DNA of 64,000 bases from Paenibacillus wulumuqiensis (GCF_000971965.1 NZ_LAQP01000019.1:1-64000), one strand, 5' to 3'. Positions 17,622 to 27,221 are shown, counted from the stretch's first letter. Notes: generated from the letters alone by a model not told the origin. Program-made: numbers and translations.

Positions 17622-18814
17622 TGGGAACTGAATTCTCCGCCGTAATCGGCCGTTTTGTCTCTCCAGATGGTGTGGAAGTGAACTTGATCCCTAAAGACAA
17701 TGCCACCCTGAACCGTAAATTCAATCCAGACACGAGGTCCATCAATACGAAGATAGGAGCCCTGATCCTCCGAGCTTGTAGAACCAGACCAAGCTACATA
17801 CGTTTGTGCAAGTGCTTCATCAGACAGGTACGCATTCAGAAGCTCTTTTTGATCTTCTTCATTTACATCACTCACCCAGGTTTTGATGGCTTCCTTTACC
17901 AGTTCTTGCTGACTTTCATCTAAAGAGGAAACCGGAATTCCGCCATGTTCTGTCGGGAAATTGCCATCATTTCCTGGTCCAACAAGTACATCATCGAATT
18001 TATCGGTGAGTTCTGCCTTGGCTTCCTGCTCATCACTCAACGAATCAATCATGGAATACATAGCCGTTTTGCGTGTGGCTAGCGGTTCGACAGTTTCTCC
18101 GGCGGCATTTTCAAAAGTCTGAGGCTCTATCCCAATAAAGAAAGGGGTAGCACCTGTTTGTTTGGTATTAAAAGTGAAGTTATTGGCATAGTGATGACCG
18201 CCCACCTGAAGAATCCAGGCAGAAGAGTCAGATACCTCACCCAAGAAAGAAATATAATACAGGTCGGCATCATATCCTTCATTTTGCTCTCCCAATACTT
18301 CTTCTGCTTCCAGATTCATAATCAGCTGCTTGTAACCTTCGTCACCCAAAGCCACATAAAACAATTTTTTGGCTGCTTTTAGGCTCTCCTCCGAAAGACT
18401 GCCCAGCAAAATTCCATTGCGCTGAACTGCGTTTACCGGCAAGTTCGACCATGTGGCTGCATTTTCAGCCGTCAAGTCATACTGAATGGACTTCTTCTGT
18501 TCATCGGATAATGTATCTAAAAAGGCTTGAGCCAGTTGAGTTGCCTGTGTATCAACAGAAGTACTGTCATTAGAAACCGACACTTCTTCATCAAGGGTTG
18601 CAGCGACATCAGTAACAATACTGTCCGTATCTACATTGGCTGAACCCATGCCACCAGGAGGCCCTCCATTTGGCGGTCCGCCTTGCTGCTGAGCAGTACT
18701 TTCCTCTGTTGCTGTTTCTTCTGCAGTTTGATTCTCTTCCGTACTTCCACAGCCGCTTAAAATAGCAGTACACGTTGTTGCAATAATAAGCCCTTGTATT
18801 AATGATTTTTTCAT
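17618..18814 (-). CDS. DUF3500 lipoprotein
   Basis: A 398-residue lipoprotein: a signal peptide with lipobox LSGC (Cys22), then an acidic and low-complexity stretch (QTAEETATEES, GGPPNGGPPGG). The DUF3500 domain begins at about residue 85. Conserved histidine-rich spots stand out: GGHHYANNFTF, a TEHGG stretch, and VHFHTIWRD near the end, which could bind metal. The function of DUF3500 is not established. Overlap by four bases with the HupE gene indicates a fixed stoichiometric partnership at the cell surface. The start at 18814 is supported by AAAGGGGG; the frame extends upstream without support. Confidence 0.88.
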   Translation of the reverse strand: MKKSLIQGLIIATTCTAILSGCGSTEENQTAEETATEESTAQQQGGPPNGGPPGGMGSANVDTDSIVTDVAATLDEEVSVSNDSTSVDTQATQLAQAFLDTLSDEQKKSIQYDLTAENAATWSNLPVNAVQRNGILLGSLSEESLKAAKKLFYVALGDEGYKQLIMNLEAEEVLGEQNEGYDADLYYISFLGEVSDSSAWILQVGGHHYANNFTFNTKQTGATPFFIGIEPQTFENAAGETVEPLATRKTAMYSMIDSLSDEQEAKAELTDKFDDVLVGPGNDGNFPTEHGGIPVSSLDESQQELVKEAIKTWVSDVNEEDQKELLNAYLSDEALAQTYVAWSGSTSSEDQGSYLRIDGPRVWIEFTVQGGIVFRDQVHFHTIWRDKTADYGGEFSSQ

Positions 18815-18964
18815 ATTGTCCCCCTTTGAAATACCTTTCTTGTTAAATAGTATCGGAGGATGATGAACAGATAATGAACAAACAGGAGAATAATTGAAAA
18901 TTAATACATAGGAATGACAAATGGAAGTATTCATGGAAAATAATTTTACTTTACATCAGATCTA

Positions 18965-19432
18965 CTACTCTCCCCGAAGTACTGCCAGCACATTTTCCAC
19001 ATGACCTTTCACTTTCACATTGCGCCATTCCTGCTGTAGGTTGCCCTCTTCGTCGATCAGGAAGGTCGAGCGCACGATGCCTTCGTACTCCTTGCCGTAC
19101 ATCTTTTTTAGCTGCCAGACGCCGTAGGCTTCGGCTACCGCATGATCCGGATCGGACAGCAGTGGGAAAGGCAGTTCGTACTTGGCACTGAAGCGGTCAT
19201 GCGACTTGACGTTGTCCGGGCTGATACCGAGCACAACAGCGCCGTACTGCTCGTATCCGGCTGTACTGTCACGGAAATCGCACGCCTGCTGGGTGCATCC
19301 GGTCGTATTGTCTTTCGGATAAAAGTACAGTACCACCTTCTTGCCGCGGTAGTCGCTGAGGGAGACTTCACGTCCTTCGGACGCCTCCAGGGTAAAATCG
19401 GGAACAGGCTGTCCCTGCTGTAATTCGCTCAT
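18965..19432 (-). CDS. bcp: Thioredoxin-dependent thiol peroxidase (Bcp/PrxQ)
   Basis: A 155-residue cytoplasmic peroxiredoxin that reduces hydrogen peroxide and organic hydroperoxides using thioredoxin. The active site TTGCTQQACDF carries peroxidatic Cys46 and resolving Cys51, the five-residue spacing of the Bcp/PrxQ class. The usual VLYFYPKDNT and VLGISPD strands are present. Start 19432 has AAAGGAG upstream; the first 12 codons of the longer frame are rejected. It follows the DUF3500 gene region on the same strand but at 150 bp, so it is likely its own transcript. Confidence 0.96.
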   Translation of the reverse strand: MSELQQGQPVPDFTLEASEGREVSLSDYRGKKVVLYFYPKDNTTGCTQQACDFRDSTAGYEQYGAVVLGISPDNVKSHDRFSAKYELPFPLLSDPDHAVAEAYGVWQLKKMYGKEYEGIVRSTFLIDEEGNLQQEWRNVKVKGHVENVLAVLRGE

Positions 19433-19607
19433 GTCGATAACTCCTTTTTGCCGTATGGAATAGAGCACTACTCCGGCTTATGATATATGGTCGGTAGTTC
19501 TCAATGTATCCCAGTTCTGCGATGACTTCAACCTCGGCCGCTTGCTGTACAGCCTGCTAACTCATAGGCTGAACTCGACTTGAGGTTGGTTTATCTCGAC
19601 TGAAGGA

Positions 19608-20027
19608 TTATTTTACGATCAGTACCGGACAATGGGCCCGCTTGACGACCTTGTGGCTAACGCTACCGAGCACGAATTCCTGCAGCACATTCAGTCCTCG
19701 TGTCCCGATTATGATCAAGTCGGCATGATGCTCGTCTGCATATTTGACAATCGTAGGGCCGGGATCACCATTGATGATGGTGACCTTGGGCTGCAGACCT
19801 GCTGCGGTTAGCACCTCTTCGACCGACTGCAGTCGCTGCCGGCGTCTGAATTCGATCTCATCGTGGGTATGAGAATGCAGCACTTCGTCTTTGACTTTGG
19901 ACGGATCAGCGGCAAACAGAATCTCTACGACAGCATCCGACGACAGCGAAGCGATTTTGACGGCTTCTGCCGCTGCCCGAATGGAATTGTCCGACCCATC
20001 GGCCGCGAGCAAAATATGCTGAAACAT
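19608..20027 (-). CDS. Universal stress protein, UspA family
   Basis: A 139-residue single-domain Usp protein. It starts FQHILLAADGSDNS with the nucleotide-binding aspartate. It ends with the ATP-binding signature IIGTRGL...EFVLGSVSHKV followed by CPVLIVK, so it should bind ATP. Roles in stress survival are general for the family. ATG at 20027 is preferred over the TTG one codon earlier, with AAGGAG upstream. It has its own bidirectional terminator on the upstream side and lies 175 bp from bcp. Confidence 0.93.
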   Translation of the reverse strand: MFQHILLAADGSDNSIRAAAEAVKIASLSSDAVVEILFAADPSKVKDEVLHSHTHDEIEFRRRQRLQSVEEVLTAAGLQPKVTIINGDPGPTIVKYADEHHADLIIIGTRGLNVLQEFVLGSVSHKVVKRAHCPVLIVK

Positions 20028-20154
20028 CAAGCCTCACTCCTTTTCTATTCAAACTTCTGCATGCTTATATTAATAATGTACCCAACTGCATAGATGCAAG
20101 TATACAATCCCCTCAAACTTCTGAAGAACACCTATTATTGTATTAGTATGAGTC

Positions 20155-20201
20155 AAAAAAGCGATCATGCCTGGAGTCTTCTCCCGGATGATCGCTTTTT
20201 T
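20155..20201. terminator. Bidirectional intrinsic terminator
   Basis: AAAAAAGCGATCAT pairs exactly with ATGATCGCTTTTTT across a 19-base loop. On the minus strand it ends the zinc-ribbon operon. Confidence 0.88.
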
Positions 20202-20332
20202 ACTGTACTGTTAAATGCGCTAACTGTAATCTTCTATAATGATAGAATCTTTCTTTCTACAGTTGTCTTTGTTAGGAAGATCCGCAGCGTGGATGTCCTC
20301 GTATGCAAGTTCTACCTCCATATAACTTTCTT

Positions 20333-21772
20333 TTAAGAAGCTGATTTTTCAATCGTATGTTTGGAGCCGATGGCATTGCTCCAGCTCGGATAGGCAGCAT
20401 TAATCCACCAGTTGTCTTTTTGAGGCTGCTGGGTGATATCATACGTCCAGTCTATATTTTTGTCACTTACGCTGCCATCTTCATTGGTGACTTTGTATAC
20501 TTGGGTCGCACTCAGCTCGATGCTGTCTTTGTCAATCTCAACGGAGTCCAGATCGATGACGACTTTTTGCAGCTTGTATTTGCGATTGCCGGAAAAGTAA
20601 TCGTTCATCTCCCAGGTCGCATGGTTGTAGTAACCGGAGTCGGGATTGACACTTTTGAGTGCTTTGGCATTGCTTGTATTGATCGCTTCCGCCAGACTGG
20701 TGGACGCATCGTATACGATATCCAGCGCCTGCTCGGCAATTGGCTTTTGTACGACAGTATTCAGATCGTAGGTGTCCTGTTCGGCCGGGTTCAGGGTGAC
20801 TTCGCCTGTAATATCTTTGCCCTGAGCAGTCATTTTTACTGTAATATGAGACTGCTGCGGAGCAGGCTGAATCTGAATATATTGACTCGGATCGCCGGTG
20901 ACCGGCTTGTCATTCAGCATAACTGTCGCTTCGGACTGCGGCAGACGCAGATCCAGGGAAGCCATCTTGGTATAGTCCAATGTCGCTTGGGCCGGCTGAT
21001 TCACACTAAATGCTTCCACTTTATCCGTTACCGGTACGTCGGCATATGCACTGCTGATCGTGCCCTGGTAGGTATACACCGCCGGCCACAGATCCTTGAT
21101 CGTATCATGGTCCGCTTTGAGATTGCCGATCGCCATGGAGGTGGTAAGCGTCTCGTTCATATAGACCAGTGCCGCTTTGACATCTACAGGTTCGATATGA
21201 ACCATCCAGCGCGTTCCCCGCCAGGAATCGACCGGTACGAGTGTCATCCAGTAGGATTGGTTGAGGCTATTACGGATCTGGGTTCTGACAGATTCAACCA
21301 CTGCTGAACCTGCGTCTTCATGGGCTTCGGTGCTCTGGAGCGCATTATCAATCTGTTCCACATAGGATGACTTGGTGTCTTCGGTCTGTAGTGACTCAGT
21401 GAACAGCGCCAGCCGCTGCTCCTCCCGCAGTGGTGAATCCGGCTCATCCAGATGCTTGACCAGTCCATTTACATCGCCTGCCTCTACAGCAGCAGTCAGC
21501 TGCTTGGCCAGTTCTTCCGGCGTTGATGGGCCGTTTGTTGCCCGCAGAATGAAGAAAGCGATCAGCAGCAGGACAAGCGCGCCGCCTCCGATCATCAGCA
21601 TGCGTTTGGTTCGTGGCGAGAGCTGAATCGGCTCCCTGACCGGCTGCGGCTGTGAATAAGCCGTTGTATCGGTCGTACTCGCTGCAGCGGATTCAGGCTC
21701 CAGGCGATGTCCGCATTCTCTGCAAAACACCCAATCCGGCTCCGTCCGGGTACCGCAATGTCCACAGTACAT
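20333..21772 (-). CDS. TcaA-like zinc-ribbon membrane protein
   Basis: A 479-residue protein with a four-cysteine zinc ribbon at residues 3-20 (CGHCG, CRECG), a proline-rich spacer and one membrane helix near 58-76. The long extracytoplasmic part has repeated TcaA-type domains (SWRGTRWMVHIEPVDV, a VMLNDKPV beta-sandwich, a C-terminal DITQQ segment). TcaA-family proteins modulate envelope stress and glycopeptide susceptibility in staphylococci. That role is an extrapolation here. The start has AAGGAGAG upstream. It is the second gene of an operon with another zinc-ribbon membrane protein 69 bp upstream and ends at a strong terminator. Confidence 0.85.
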   Translation of the reverse strand: MYCGHCGTRTEPDWVFCRECGHRLEPESAAASTTDTTAYSQPQPVREPIQLSPRTKRMLMIGGGALVLLLIAFFILRATNGPSTPEELAKQLTAAVEAGDVNGLVKHLDEPDSPLREEQRLALFTESLQTEDTKSSYVEQIDNALQSTEAHEDAGSAVVESVRTQIRNSLNQSYWMTLVPVDSWRGTRWMVHIEPVDVKAALVYMNETLTTSMAIGNLKADHDTIKDLWPAVYTYQGTISSAYADVPVTDKVEAFSVNQPAQATLDYTKMASLDLRLPQSEATVMLNDKPVTGDPSQYIQIQPAPQQSHITVKMTAQGKDITGEVTLNPAEQDTYDLNTVVQKPIAEQALDIVYDASTSLAEAINTSNAKALKSVNPDSGYYNHATWEMNDYFSGNRKYKLQKVVIDLDSVEIDKDSIELSATQVYKVTNEDGSVSDKNIDWTYDITQQPQKDNWWINAAYPSWSNAIGSKHTIEKSAS

Positions 21773-21841
21773 ATATACTTCTCTCCTTATATAGAAAATA
21801 GTTCATTTAATGGTAATAATAGTCAACCTCTTGTGATGCTG

Positions 21842-22618
21842 TTAGAAAAGGCCTCCGCCCATCTCCTTCAATTCATCTACCATTTCCGCACCGAACGAGT
21901 TAAATACGAGCAGTACAGCGACCACCTGAATCAATACCACTGCCCCGATGAACCAGACTGCACGATCCCGATGTATACGGAACATCTCTATACCTGCATA
22001 CAACGTTAAGACCAGTGTGGCGATTACGGTAGTCAGCAGCAGGACAAAGGAAAACTTCACGGAAACGAACATAACCAGCGCGGACAGGATCAACGCAGCA
22101 CCGGTAATCCACTGCAGACCGCCCAGCTTCACCAGACTGTCCTTCCATCCATGGCGCTGGGCACCCAGCTTGCTGCCCAGCAGGAAGACTGCTGCCAGTA
22201 TCACGATCAGGGACACCAGACCAAGCACCAGCATATGATTCACAATCGGCAAATATTCGCTGGCGCTGCTGTAGGATTCCTCGTAATCATCGAGCCTACC
22301 GCCAAACTGTGTAATCAGTGCTTTGATCAGCTGGTGCTTGAACGACCAAGACCACAGCACAAATCCGACCAGTGACGCGATAATACCGAGCAAACCGTAC
22401 AACAGATCGCTATCTCCTCTTAACTGCAGAGCAGACATCGGACGTTTCAGCAGATTCAGAATTTTGTGACGATCCACTCGTGCCAGCTGTTCTCTGGCTG
22501 TTGTGATCATTGGCGCTGCGGTTGCTGGTGCTGCAGCCCCAGCCGGAGGCTGTTCCGCCATACAGGTATGTATTTCATTCTCGTAAAGCTGTGTACCACA
22601 TTTTGTACAAAAAGCCAT
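21842..22618 (-). CDS. Zinc-ribbon polytopic membrane protein
   Basis: A 258-residue protein that begins with a partial zinc ribbon (FCTKCGTQL and a later HTC). A 50-residue alanine/proline-rich cytoplasmic stretch and about five membrane helices follow (LLGIIASLVGFVLW, MLVLGLVSLIVILAAVFLLG, ITGAALILSALVMFVS, FVLLLTTVIATLVLTLY, FIGAVVLIQVVAVLLVF). I recognise only the general class of zinc-ribbon membrane proteins common in Paenibacillus. It is first in an operon with the TcaA-like protein, which carries a similar ribbon. The pair may act as one envelope sensor. Start: GGAGG seven bases upstream. Confidence 0.8.
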   Translation of the reverse strand: MAFCTKCGTQLYENEIHTCMAEQPPAGAAAPATAAPMITTAREQLARVDRHKILNLLKRPMSALQLRGDSDLLYGLLGIIASLVGFVLWSWSFKHQLIKALITQFGGRLDDYEESYSSASEYLPIVNHMLVLGLVSLIVILAAVFLLGSKLGAQRHGWKDSLVKLGGLQWITGAALILSALVMFVSVKFSFVLLLTTVIATLVLTLYAGIEMFRIHRDRAVWFIGAVVLIQVVAVLLVFNSFGAEMVDELKEMGGGLF

Positions 22619-23072
22619 TTTTATTCCTCCAATATGTAGTTAAAATGAACTAGGTCATATTGTCTATTTCTGACCCGTTGTATATAGTAGCATGTTACTT
22701 GAAGAGTTTCCAATCCTTTTTATAATTAGCAAATGTAGTGGGAGATGGAGTGGATAACGCTAGTGTGGAGGTGGGATAGACACCGCTGCAGGAAGGGATT
22801 CTGCCGGCGACCTGTATGTTGAGAGGAACTGCGTTATCTACTGAAGAGGGGGAGGTCAATTGGGCGTAATATGCTGGATAGAGAAAATGCATCTAAATAT
22901 ACAAAATGCCAGCACAGGCGCTTAATCCGCCTTGCTGGCATTTAAATTTAACTTATTCTGTGGCAAGTCCTAACCTCAACATCAGCTGCTCACTCATAAT
23001 CGCACTCAATTGCGACACTGGCGAGCGCCGGCATGCATGATGAAGATGATGTAAATACAACAGCGTGCGTGT
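22619..23072. other. Intergenic region with a terminator and a possible decayed repeat
   Basis: Near 22786-22810 the sequence CCGCTGCAGGAAGGGAT resembles the outer arm of the palindromic repeat family, but no right arm follows. The terminator at 22904-22943 lies to its right. Confidence 0.45.
22904..22943. terminator. Intrinsic terminator of the ABC exporter operon
   Basis: AAATGCCAGCA pairs with TGCTGGCATTT, with an inner AGGCG/CGCCT stem. It lies 130 bp downstream of the leftward ABC permease genes. Confidence 0.75.
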
Positions 23073-23858
23073 TCAGGACCCCGCTCCACGATACCTTTTC
23101 ACCCCGCTGTTCCACAGCAGCAGACTCACACTGAAGAACAACAGGCCCATCACCGGCGTCAGCCAGGCCATCGCCATCATCTCCTCGCGCTGCAGGAACA
23201 GCGCCGCCGGATAGATACCGACGAAGGCAAATGGCAGCACCCAGGTCAGGATGATCTGGATCGCGCGGTTGTAGATCGTGATCGGGTAACGTCCGTACGT
23301 CTGGATATTCACCATCAGCGGAATAATGCCTGTCGGTGAATCCGAGTAAAAGGACACCGACGTCAATATAATGTAGATTCCCGCATAGATTAGCGTTGAA
23401 CCAATCGTCATAATGATTAGCGCCGGGATGTACCACCATTCCATCTCCAGCCCCAGCTGTCCGCCGCTCCAGATCATGATGATGATACCGATCACCGAAC
23501 CGATCAGGGACGGCGGGTCCAGATTTTCCAGGAATATCTGGAACAGGCTGTGTGCCGGGCGCGTCAGGATACGGTCCATTTCGCCTTTGACAATATAGCG
23601 GTCACCGAAATTCCACAGGTTAATGAAACAGCTGTACAATCCGTACGGTACCATGAAGTAACCATACACAAAGACCACTTCCGCTTCGGTAAATCCGCCC
23701 AGCGTCTCGGTATGCGCGAAGACAACGAAGATAAAGATCAGATTGGTCGCCTGAAACAGCAGATCCGAGATCACTTCCACCCAGAAATCGGCGCGGTAGG
23801 TCAGTCTTGTCTTCACATAATTGGTAAAGTACTCCCATATTAATCCCAAATAAAACAT
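23073..23858 (-). CDS. ABC-2 type exporter permease (DUF990-like), subunit 2
   Basis: A 261-residue permease with six membrane helices. Family features are YFTNYVKTRLTYRADFWVE at the start, the cytoplasmic loop YIVKGEMDRILTRPAHSLFQ and the final GVKRYRGAGS typical of the ABC-2/DUF990 group. It is the third gene of an operon. The upstream permease stops four bases before its ribosome site region and the ATPase comes first. The two permeases are related and probably form a heterodimer. The substrate is unknown. The start is supported by a GGGGGG site eight bases upstream. Confidence 0.88.
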   Translation of the reverse strand: MFYLGLIWEYFTNYVKTRLTYRADFWVEVISDLLFQATNLIFIFVVFAHTETLGGFTEAEVVFVYGYFMVPYGLYSCFINLWNFGDRYIVKGEMDRILTRPAHSLFQIFLENLDPPSLIGSVIGIIIMIWSGGQLGLEMEWWYIPALIIMTIGSTLIYAGIYIILTSVSFYSDSPTGIIPLMVNIQTYGRYPITIYNRAIQIILTWVLPFAFVGIYPAALFLQREEMMAMAWLTPVMGLLFFSVSLLLWNSGVKRYRGAGS

Positions 23859-23862
23859 CGAC

Positions 23863-24657
23863 TCAACCCCCCTGTACGAACAGCCGCACCCGGGCAGCGC
23901 GCCATGTGAAATAGATCGGTACCAGCAGGATGAGGAACCAGATCACCTGAATGCCGAGTACCTCCAGAATCCCTGTGCCCTGCACACGTCCGGTGAAGAC
24001 CGAACCCGGCAGATACGTAATCGCCTGAAACGGCAGGAAGTTCATGATGCCGGTCAGCCAGCCCGGGAAAAAGCTGATCGGAATCAGCAGACCGGAGAAC
24101 AGATCGACCACCACCCGCTTCATGCGCATCAGTCCATCATTATTTTCGATAAAAAAGGCCATCAGGCCGATCAGGATATTAATCTGCGAATTAATCAAAA
24201 AGCTGAAAAACAGCATGACCAGAAATCCGATCCACGATACCGGACTCGTCGGCAGCTGCACCGGGAATAGCAACACCGCAATAATCATGCCCGGAATCAT
24301 AAACATCGTGAACCGGAAAATGCCTTCCCCAAACCCCTGCATCATCTTGACCAGCAGGTAGTTATACGGACGGATAAACTGGATCGCGATCGTACCGTCA
24401 CGAATCTCGGTCGCAATCTCCCGGTCCAGATTGTTAAAGTAAAACGCCCGTGCCATCCAGGATACGGCGACATACGTGGTCATCTGCGCAGCGGTAAAGC
24501 CGGCGAGCTGTTCCTTGCCGCCGTAGATCGCCTGCCATGTAAAATAGTACACCCCAATATTGAGCGTATACACAAGAATGCCGGAATAATAATTGACCCG
24601 GTATGCCAGCATCGTCAGAAACCGGATACGAATAAAATCCAGATACAGACTAGACAT
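23863..24657 (-). CDS. ABC-2 type exporter permease (DUF990-like), subunit 1
   Basis: A 264-residue permease with six helices, starting MSSLYLDFIRIRFLTMLAYRVNYYSG. It includes LDREIATEIRDGTIAIQFIRPYNYLLVK, the cytoplasmic coupling loop of this family, comparable to the RILTRP loop of its partner. It overlaps the end of the ATPase gene by eight bases and is followed by the second permease after four bases. All three genes are therefore translationally linked. The longer upstream frame is inside the ATPase gene and is rejected. Confidence 0.88.
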   Translation of the reverse strand: MSSLYLDFIRIRFLTMLAYRVNYYSGILVYTLNIGVYYFTWQAIYGGKEQLAGFTAAQMTTYVAVSWMARAFYFNNLDREIATEIRDGTIAIQFIRPYNYLLVKMMQGFGEGIFRFTMFMIPGMIIAVLLFPVQLPTSPVSWIGFLVMLFFSFLINSQINILIGLMAFFIENNDGLMRMKRVVVDLFSGLLIPISFFPGWLTGIMNFLPFQAITYLPGSVFTGRVQGTGILEVLGIQVIWFLILLVPIYFTWRAARVRLFVQGG

Positions 24658-25675
24658 GCAGCTTGACCTCCGGCTTCTCTGCCGAGCCGGAACTGTAAAT
24701 CTGGCGTACAATCTCGTCCGTACTCGTCTCCGAAATCTGCACATCCGTCACTTCCGCCTGGCTCAGAATACGGGAAAATACATCCGATACCGCCATATCC
24801 GCCGGTACGAGCGCTGTCGCGACCAGATCGCTCTCCTGGGTCCACGTAACCGGCAGTCCCATCGTCCAGCCATTCAGCTGTTCAGCCTTGACCGCACCAC
24901 CAAACTGAAAGCGCAATTCGCGTCCGCGTCCCCAACGGGTCTTCAGTTCATTCAGTCCCCCGTCGTAAATGATGCTGCCGGCGTCCAGCATAATAACCCG
25001 TGAACAGAGCGCTTCGATATCCTGCAGATCATGGGTCGTCAGCAGAATGGTCGTGCCCTGTGTACGGTTCAGATCCTTGAGAAACTCGCGAATCTCCGAT
25101 TTGACGACAATATCCAGTCCAATCGTCGGTTCATCAAGGAAAACAATCGACGGATTATGCAGCAGCGCAGCGACCAGCTCGCAGCGCATCCGCTGACCGA
25201 GGCTGAGCTTGCGCACCGGACGGCTCAGCAGCTCCTGTAATTGCAGACGCTCCACCAGCTCATCCAGTCTTTTTTTATAATCCGCTTCGGACACCTGGTA
25301 CACCTTGCGCAGCAGCTGGAAGGACTCGATTACCCCGATATCCCACCACAGCTGACTGCGCTGGCCGAACACTACACCGATGCCCTGGACGAACTTCTCG
25401 CGTTCCTGGTAAGGCACATAGCCGTTGACTTGGATATGGCCGGAAGTCGGCACCAGAATGCCGGTCAGCATCTTGATCGTGGTCGATTTGCCGGCTCCAT
25501 TTTCCCCAATGTATCCACAGATCTCGCCCTGTGGAATCGTAAAGCTGATATCGTTAACCGCTGCGACCTCGTGATACTCGCGAGCAAACAAATCCTGCAA
25601 CGCGCCCTTGAGCCCGCCCCGGCTCTGCTGAATCCGAAAGGTTTTGCGTAGATCCTGTACCTCTATTGCCTGCAT
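24650..25675 (-). CDS. ABC exporter ATPase
   Basis: A 341-residue ATP-binding subunit. Walker A is GYIGENGAGKSTTIK, the signature is RKLSLGQRMRCELV, Walker B is PSIVFLDEPTIGLD, and the H-loop is TILLTTHD. An N-terminal extension (RIQQSRGGLKGALQDLFAREYHEVAA) is typical of the ABC-2 ATPases that pair with DUF990 permeases. A C-terminal regulatory domain of about 90 residues follows. The start at 25675 has AAAGGAG directly upstream. It heads the three-gene exporter operon. The substrate could be a lipid, a drug or a peptide. Confidence 0.92.
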   Translation of the reverse strand: MQAIEVQDLRKTFRIQQSRGGLKGALQDLFAREYHEVAAVNDISFTIPQGEICGYIGENGAGKSTTIKMLTGILVPTSGHIQVNGYVPYQEREKFVQGIGVVFGQRSQLWWDIGVIESFQLLRKVYQVSEADYKKRLDELVERLQLQELLSRPVRKLSLGQRMRCELVAALLHNPSIVFLDEPTIGLDIVVKSEIREFLKDLNRTQGTTILLTTHDLQDIEALCSRVIMLDAGSIIYDGGLNELKTRWGRGRELRFQFGGAVKAEQLNGWTMGLPVTWTQESDLVATALVPADMAVSDVFSRILSQAEVTDVQISETSTDEIVRQIYSSGSAEKPEVKLHV

Positions 25676-25991
25676 GAATGTCTCCTTTGTGACCCGTTTG
25701 TAACTTTTGAGGTCTTTTTTGTAGTACAAGTGAACAGTATAATCACACACAGAGCCAGGGGTTGACACTAGCTAACTTACTTGTTCCATGGTTATGTGAT
25801 AATTGATTGTTGCCTGAAAAGAAATTATAATGTACGGGTGTTGTTAAGACAATGCAAAGTAACTAACTTTTCCCCACCGGGTATTTCGCAGAATACCCCG
25901 TCAGCTGTCTGTCCTACCAATCTACATATGACAGCAGACAGAAGACACATCCGATACATGGCAAACCTTATCGTTGAAAGGAAGAACGTGC
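25676..25991. other. Divergent promoter region of the ABC exporter and LCP genes
   Basis: Contains the LCP promoter at 25803-25831. Its 5' leader holds a short hairpin, ACCGGGTATT/AATACCCCGT with one mismatch, near 25877-25902. No coding sequence is supported. Confidence 0.6.
25803..25831 (+). promoter_or_regulatory. SigA promoter of the LCP gene
   Basis: TTGATT (25803-25808), a 17-base spacer and a perfect TATAAT (25826-25831), giving a leader of about 155 bases before the start codon. Confidence 0.75.
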
Positions 25992-27113
25992 ATGAATGTA
26001 AAAACAAAGCGAACGTTGCTTTGGAGCCTCGGCATTATCGCCGTCGCGATCATAGGCTATGCGATTTATTATTTTACAGCTGTATATAACCAGATTGATG
26101 CCCTGCAGAAAACAGGGGATGCCTCTCCATTCAAAAATGTACCTACCAATACGGCTGCAGCGGCAGCGCCACCAGTCTGGACCGGTACCGAACCGGTCAA
26201 TATTTTGCTAATGGGCGTCGATTCACGCAGTTCCGACGACGGCGAGATTCCGCGCTCGGACACCATGCTGGTCGCTTCGCTCGATCCGGTCAAAAAAACG
26301 ATTCATCTGTTTTCCATCCTGCGTGATACGTATGTGGATATCCCGGGTCATGGCCAGAGCCGCATCAACGCTGCAATCACCCACGGTCCGAATACGGCAA
26401 TGCAGACAGTCAGCGACCTGCTCGGCATTCCGGTACAGTATTACGTATACACCGACTTCCAGGGCTTTATCAAGCTGGTGGACGCGGTAGGCGGTATTGA
26501 TTTTAATGTAGAAAAAGATATGCACTACACCAGCGCAGCCGACAAACACGAGTATGATATCGATCTCAAAGCCGGCATGCAGCATCTGGATGGCAAAACG
26601 GCACTCCAGTACGTTCGCTTCCGTCACGATGCCACATCCGACTTTACCCGTACCGAGCGGCAGCGTGCTTTTCTGACTGCGGTAGGCGACAAACTGAAGT
26701 CTACCACATCCATCATGAACCTGCCGGATATTCTCGAGCAGATCAATCCGTACATTGATACCAATCTGAGTACCGATGATCTGTGGAAGCTCGCAAGCGT
26801 CGCCTATGACAGCAAAATGAGCGGCAGTGAGCAATTGCCTCCAAATGATCTGCTGGCCGAGAAGCATGTAGACGGAGCAGCCGTCATTGGTGTGAAGAGC
26901 GAGGATGAGCTCAAGCAGTTCATTCAGGACACCCTGAACAAAAACACAACCGAGCTCGTCCCTGTCTCCGCTGACGGCAAAGACAGCACCATCGGCGGAA
27001 CGGGCAGCTCCGGCAGTACGGGAAGTACCACTTCCGATTCGTCGTCCGGTTCAACTCATTCGCCAGCCTCCATTCCCGGAGCGACCAGCCTGTCCGGCAG
27101 CTCCAGCCATTAA
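25992..27113 (+). CDS. LytR-CpsA-Psr (LCP) family cell-wall glycopolymer ligase
   Basis: A 373-residue membrane-anchored enzyme. LCP proteins transfer teichoic acids or other polymers from the undecaprenyl carrier to peptidoglycan. A short cytoplasmic tail (MNVKTKR) and one membrane helix lead to the extracellular LCP domain. Key pieces are ILLMGVDSRSSDDGEIPRSD, SILRDTYVDIPG, the RINAAITHG stretch and LQYVRFRHDATSDFTRTERQ, which hold the conserved Arg/Asp residues binding pyrophosphate and magnesium. The last 45 residues are a Ser/Gly/Thr-rich tail (GSSGSTGSTTSDSSSG). The start at 25992 follows GAAAGGAAG. A GC-rich terminator follows the gene. Confidence 0.93.
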   Translation: MNVKTKRTLLWSLGIIAVAIIGYAIYYFTAVYNQIDALQKTGDASPFKNVPTNTAAAAAPPVWTGTEPVNILLMGVDSRSSDDGEIPRSDTMLVASLDPVKKTIHLFSILRDTYVDIPGHGQSRINAAITHGPNTAMQTVSDLLGIPVQYYVYTDFQGFIKLVDAVGGIDFNVEKDMHYTSAADKHEYDIDLKAGMQHLDGKTALQYVRFRHDATSDFTRTERQRAFLTAVGDKLKSTTSIMNLPDILEQINPYIDTNLSTDDLWKLASVAYDSKMSGSEQLPPNDLLAEKHVDGAAVIGVKSEDELKQFIQDTLNKNTTELVPVSADGKDSTIGGTGSSGSTGSTTSDSSSGSTHSPASIPGATSLSGSSSH

Positions 27114-27221
27114 TTCGTCCGATCCGGAACATGCAGTAACATTATTCATTTCATCCCGGACCGGTAATCGTGTTAAAATGGTTACGGTCTGGCATTGATA
27201 CGAAATACATGAGATCCAAGC

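Noticed and set aside
22786-22850. Possible sixth copy of the palindromic repeat
   Set aside because: Only the outer left motif (CGCTGCAGGAAGGGAT) is recognisable; no complementary right arm follows.
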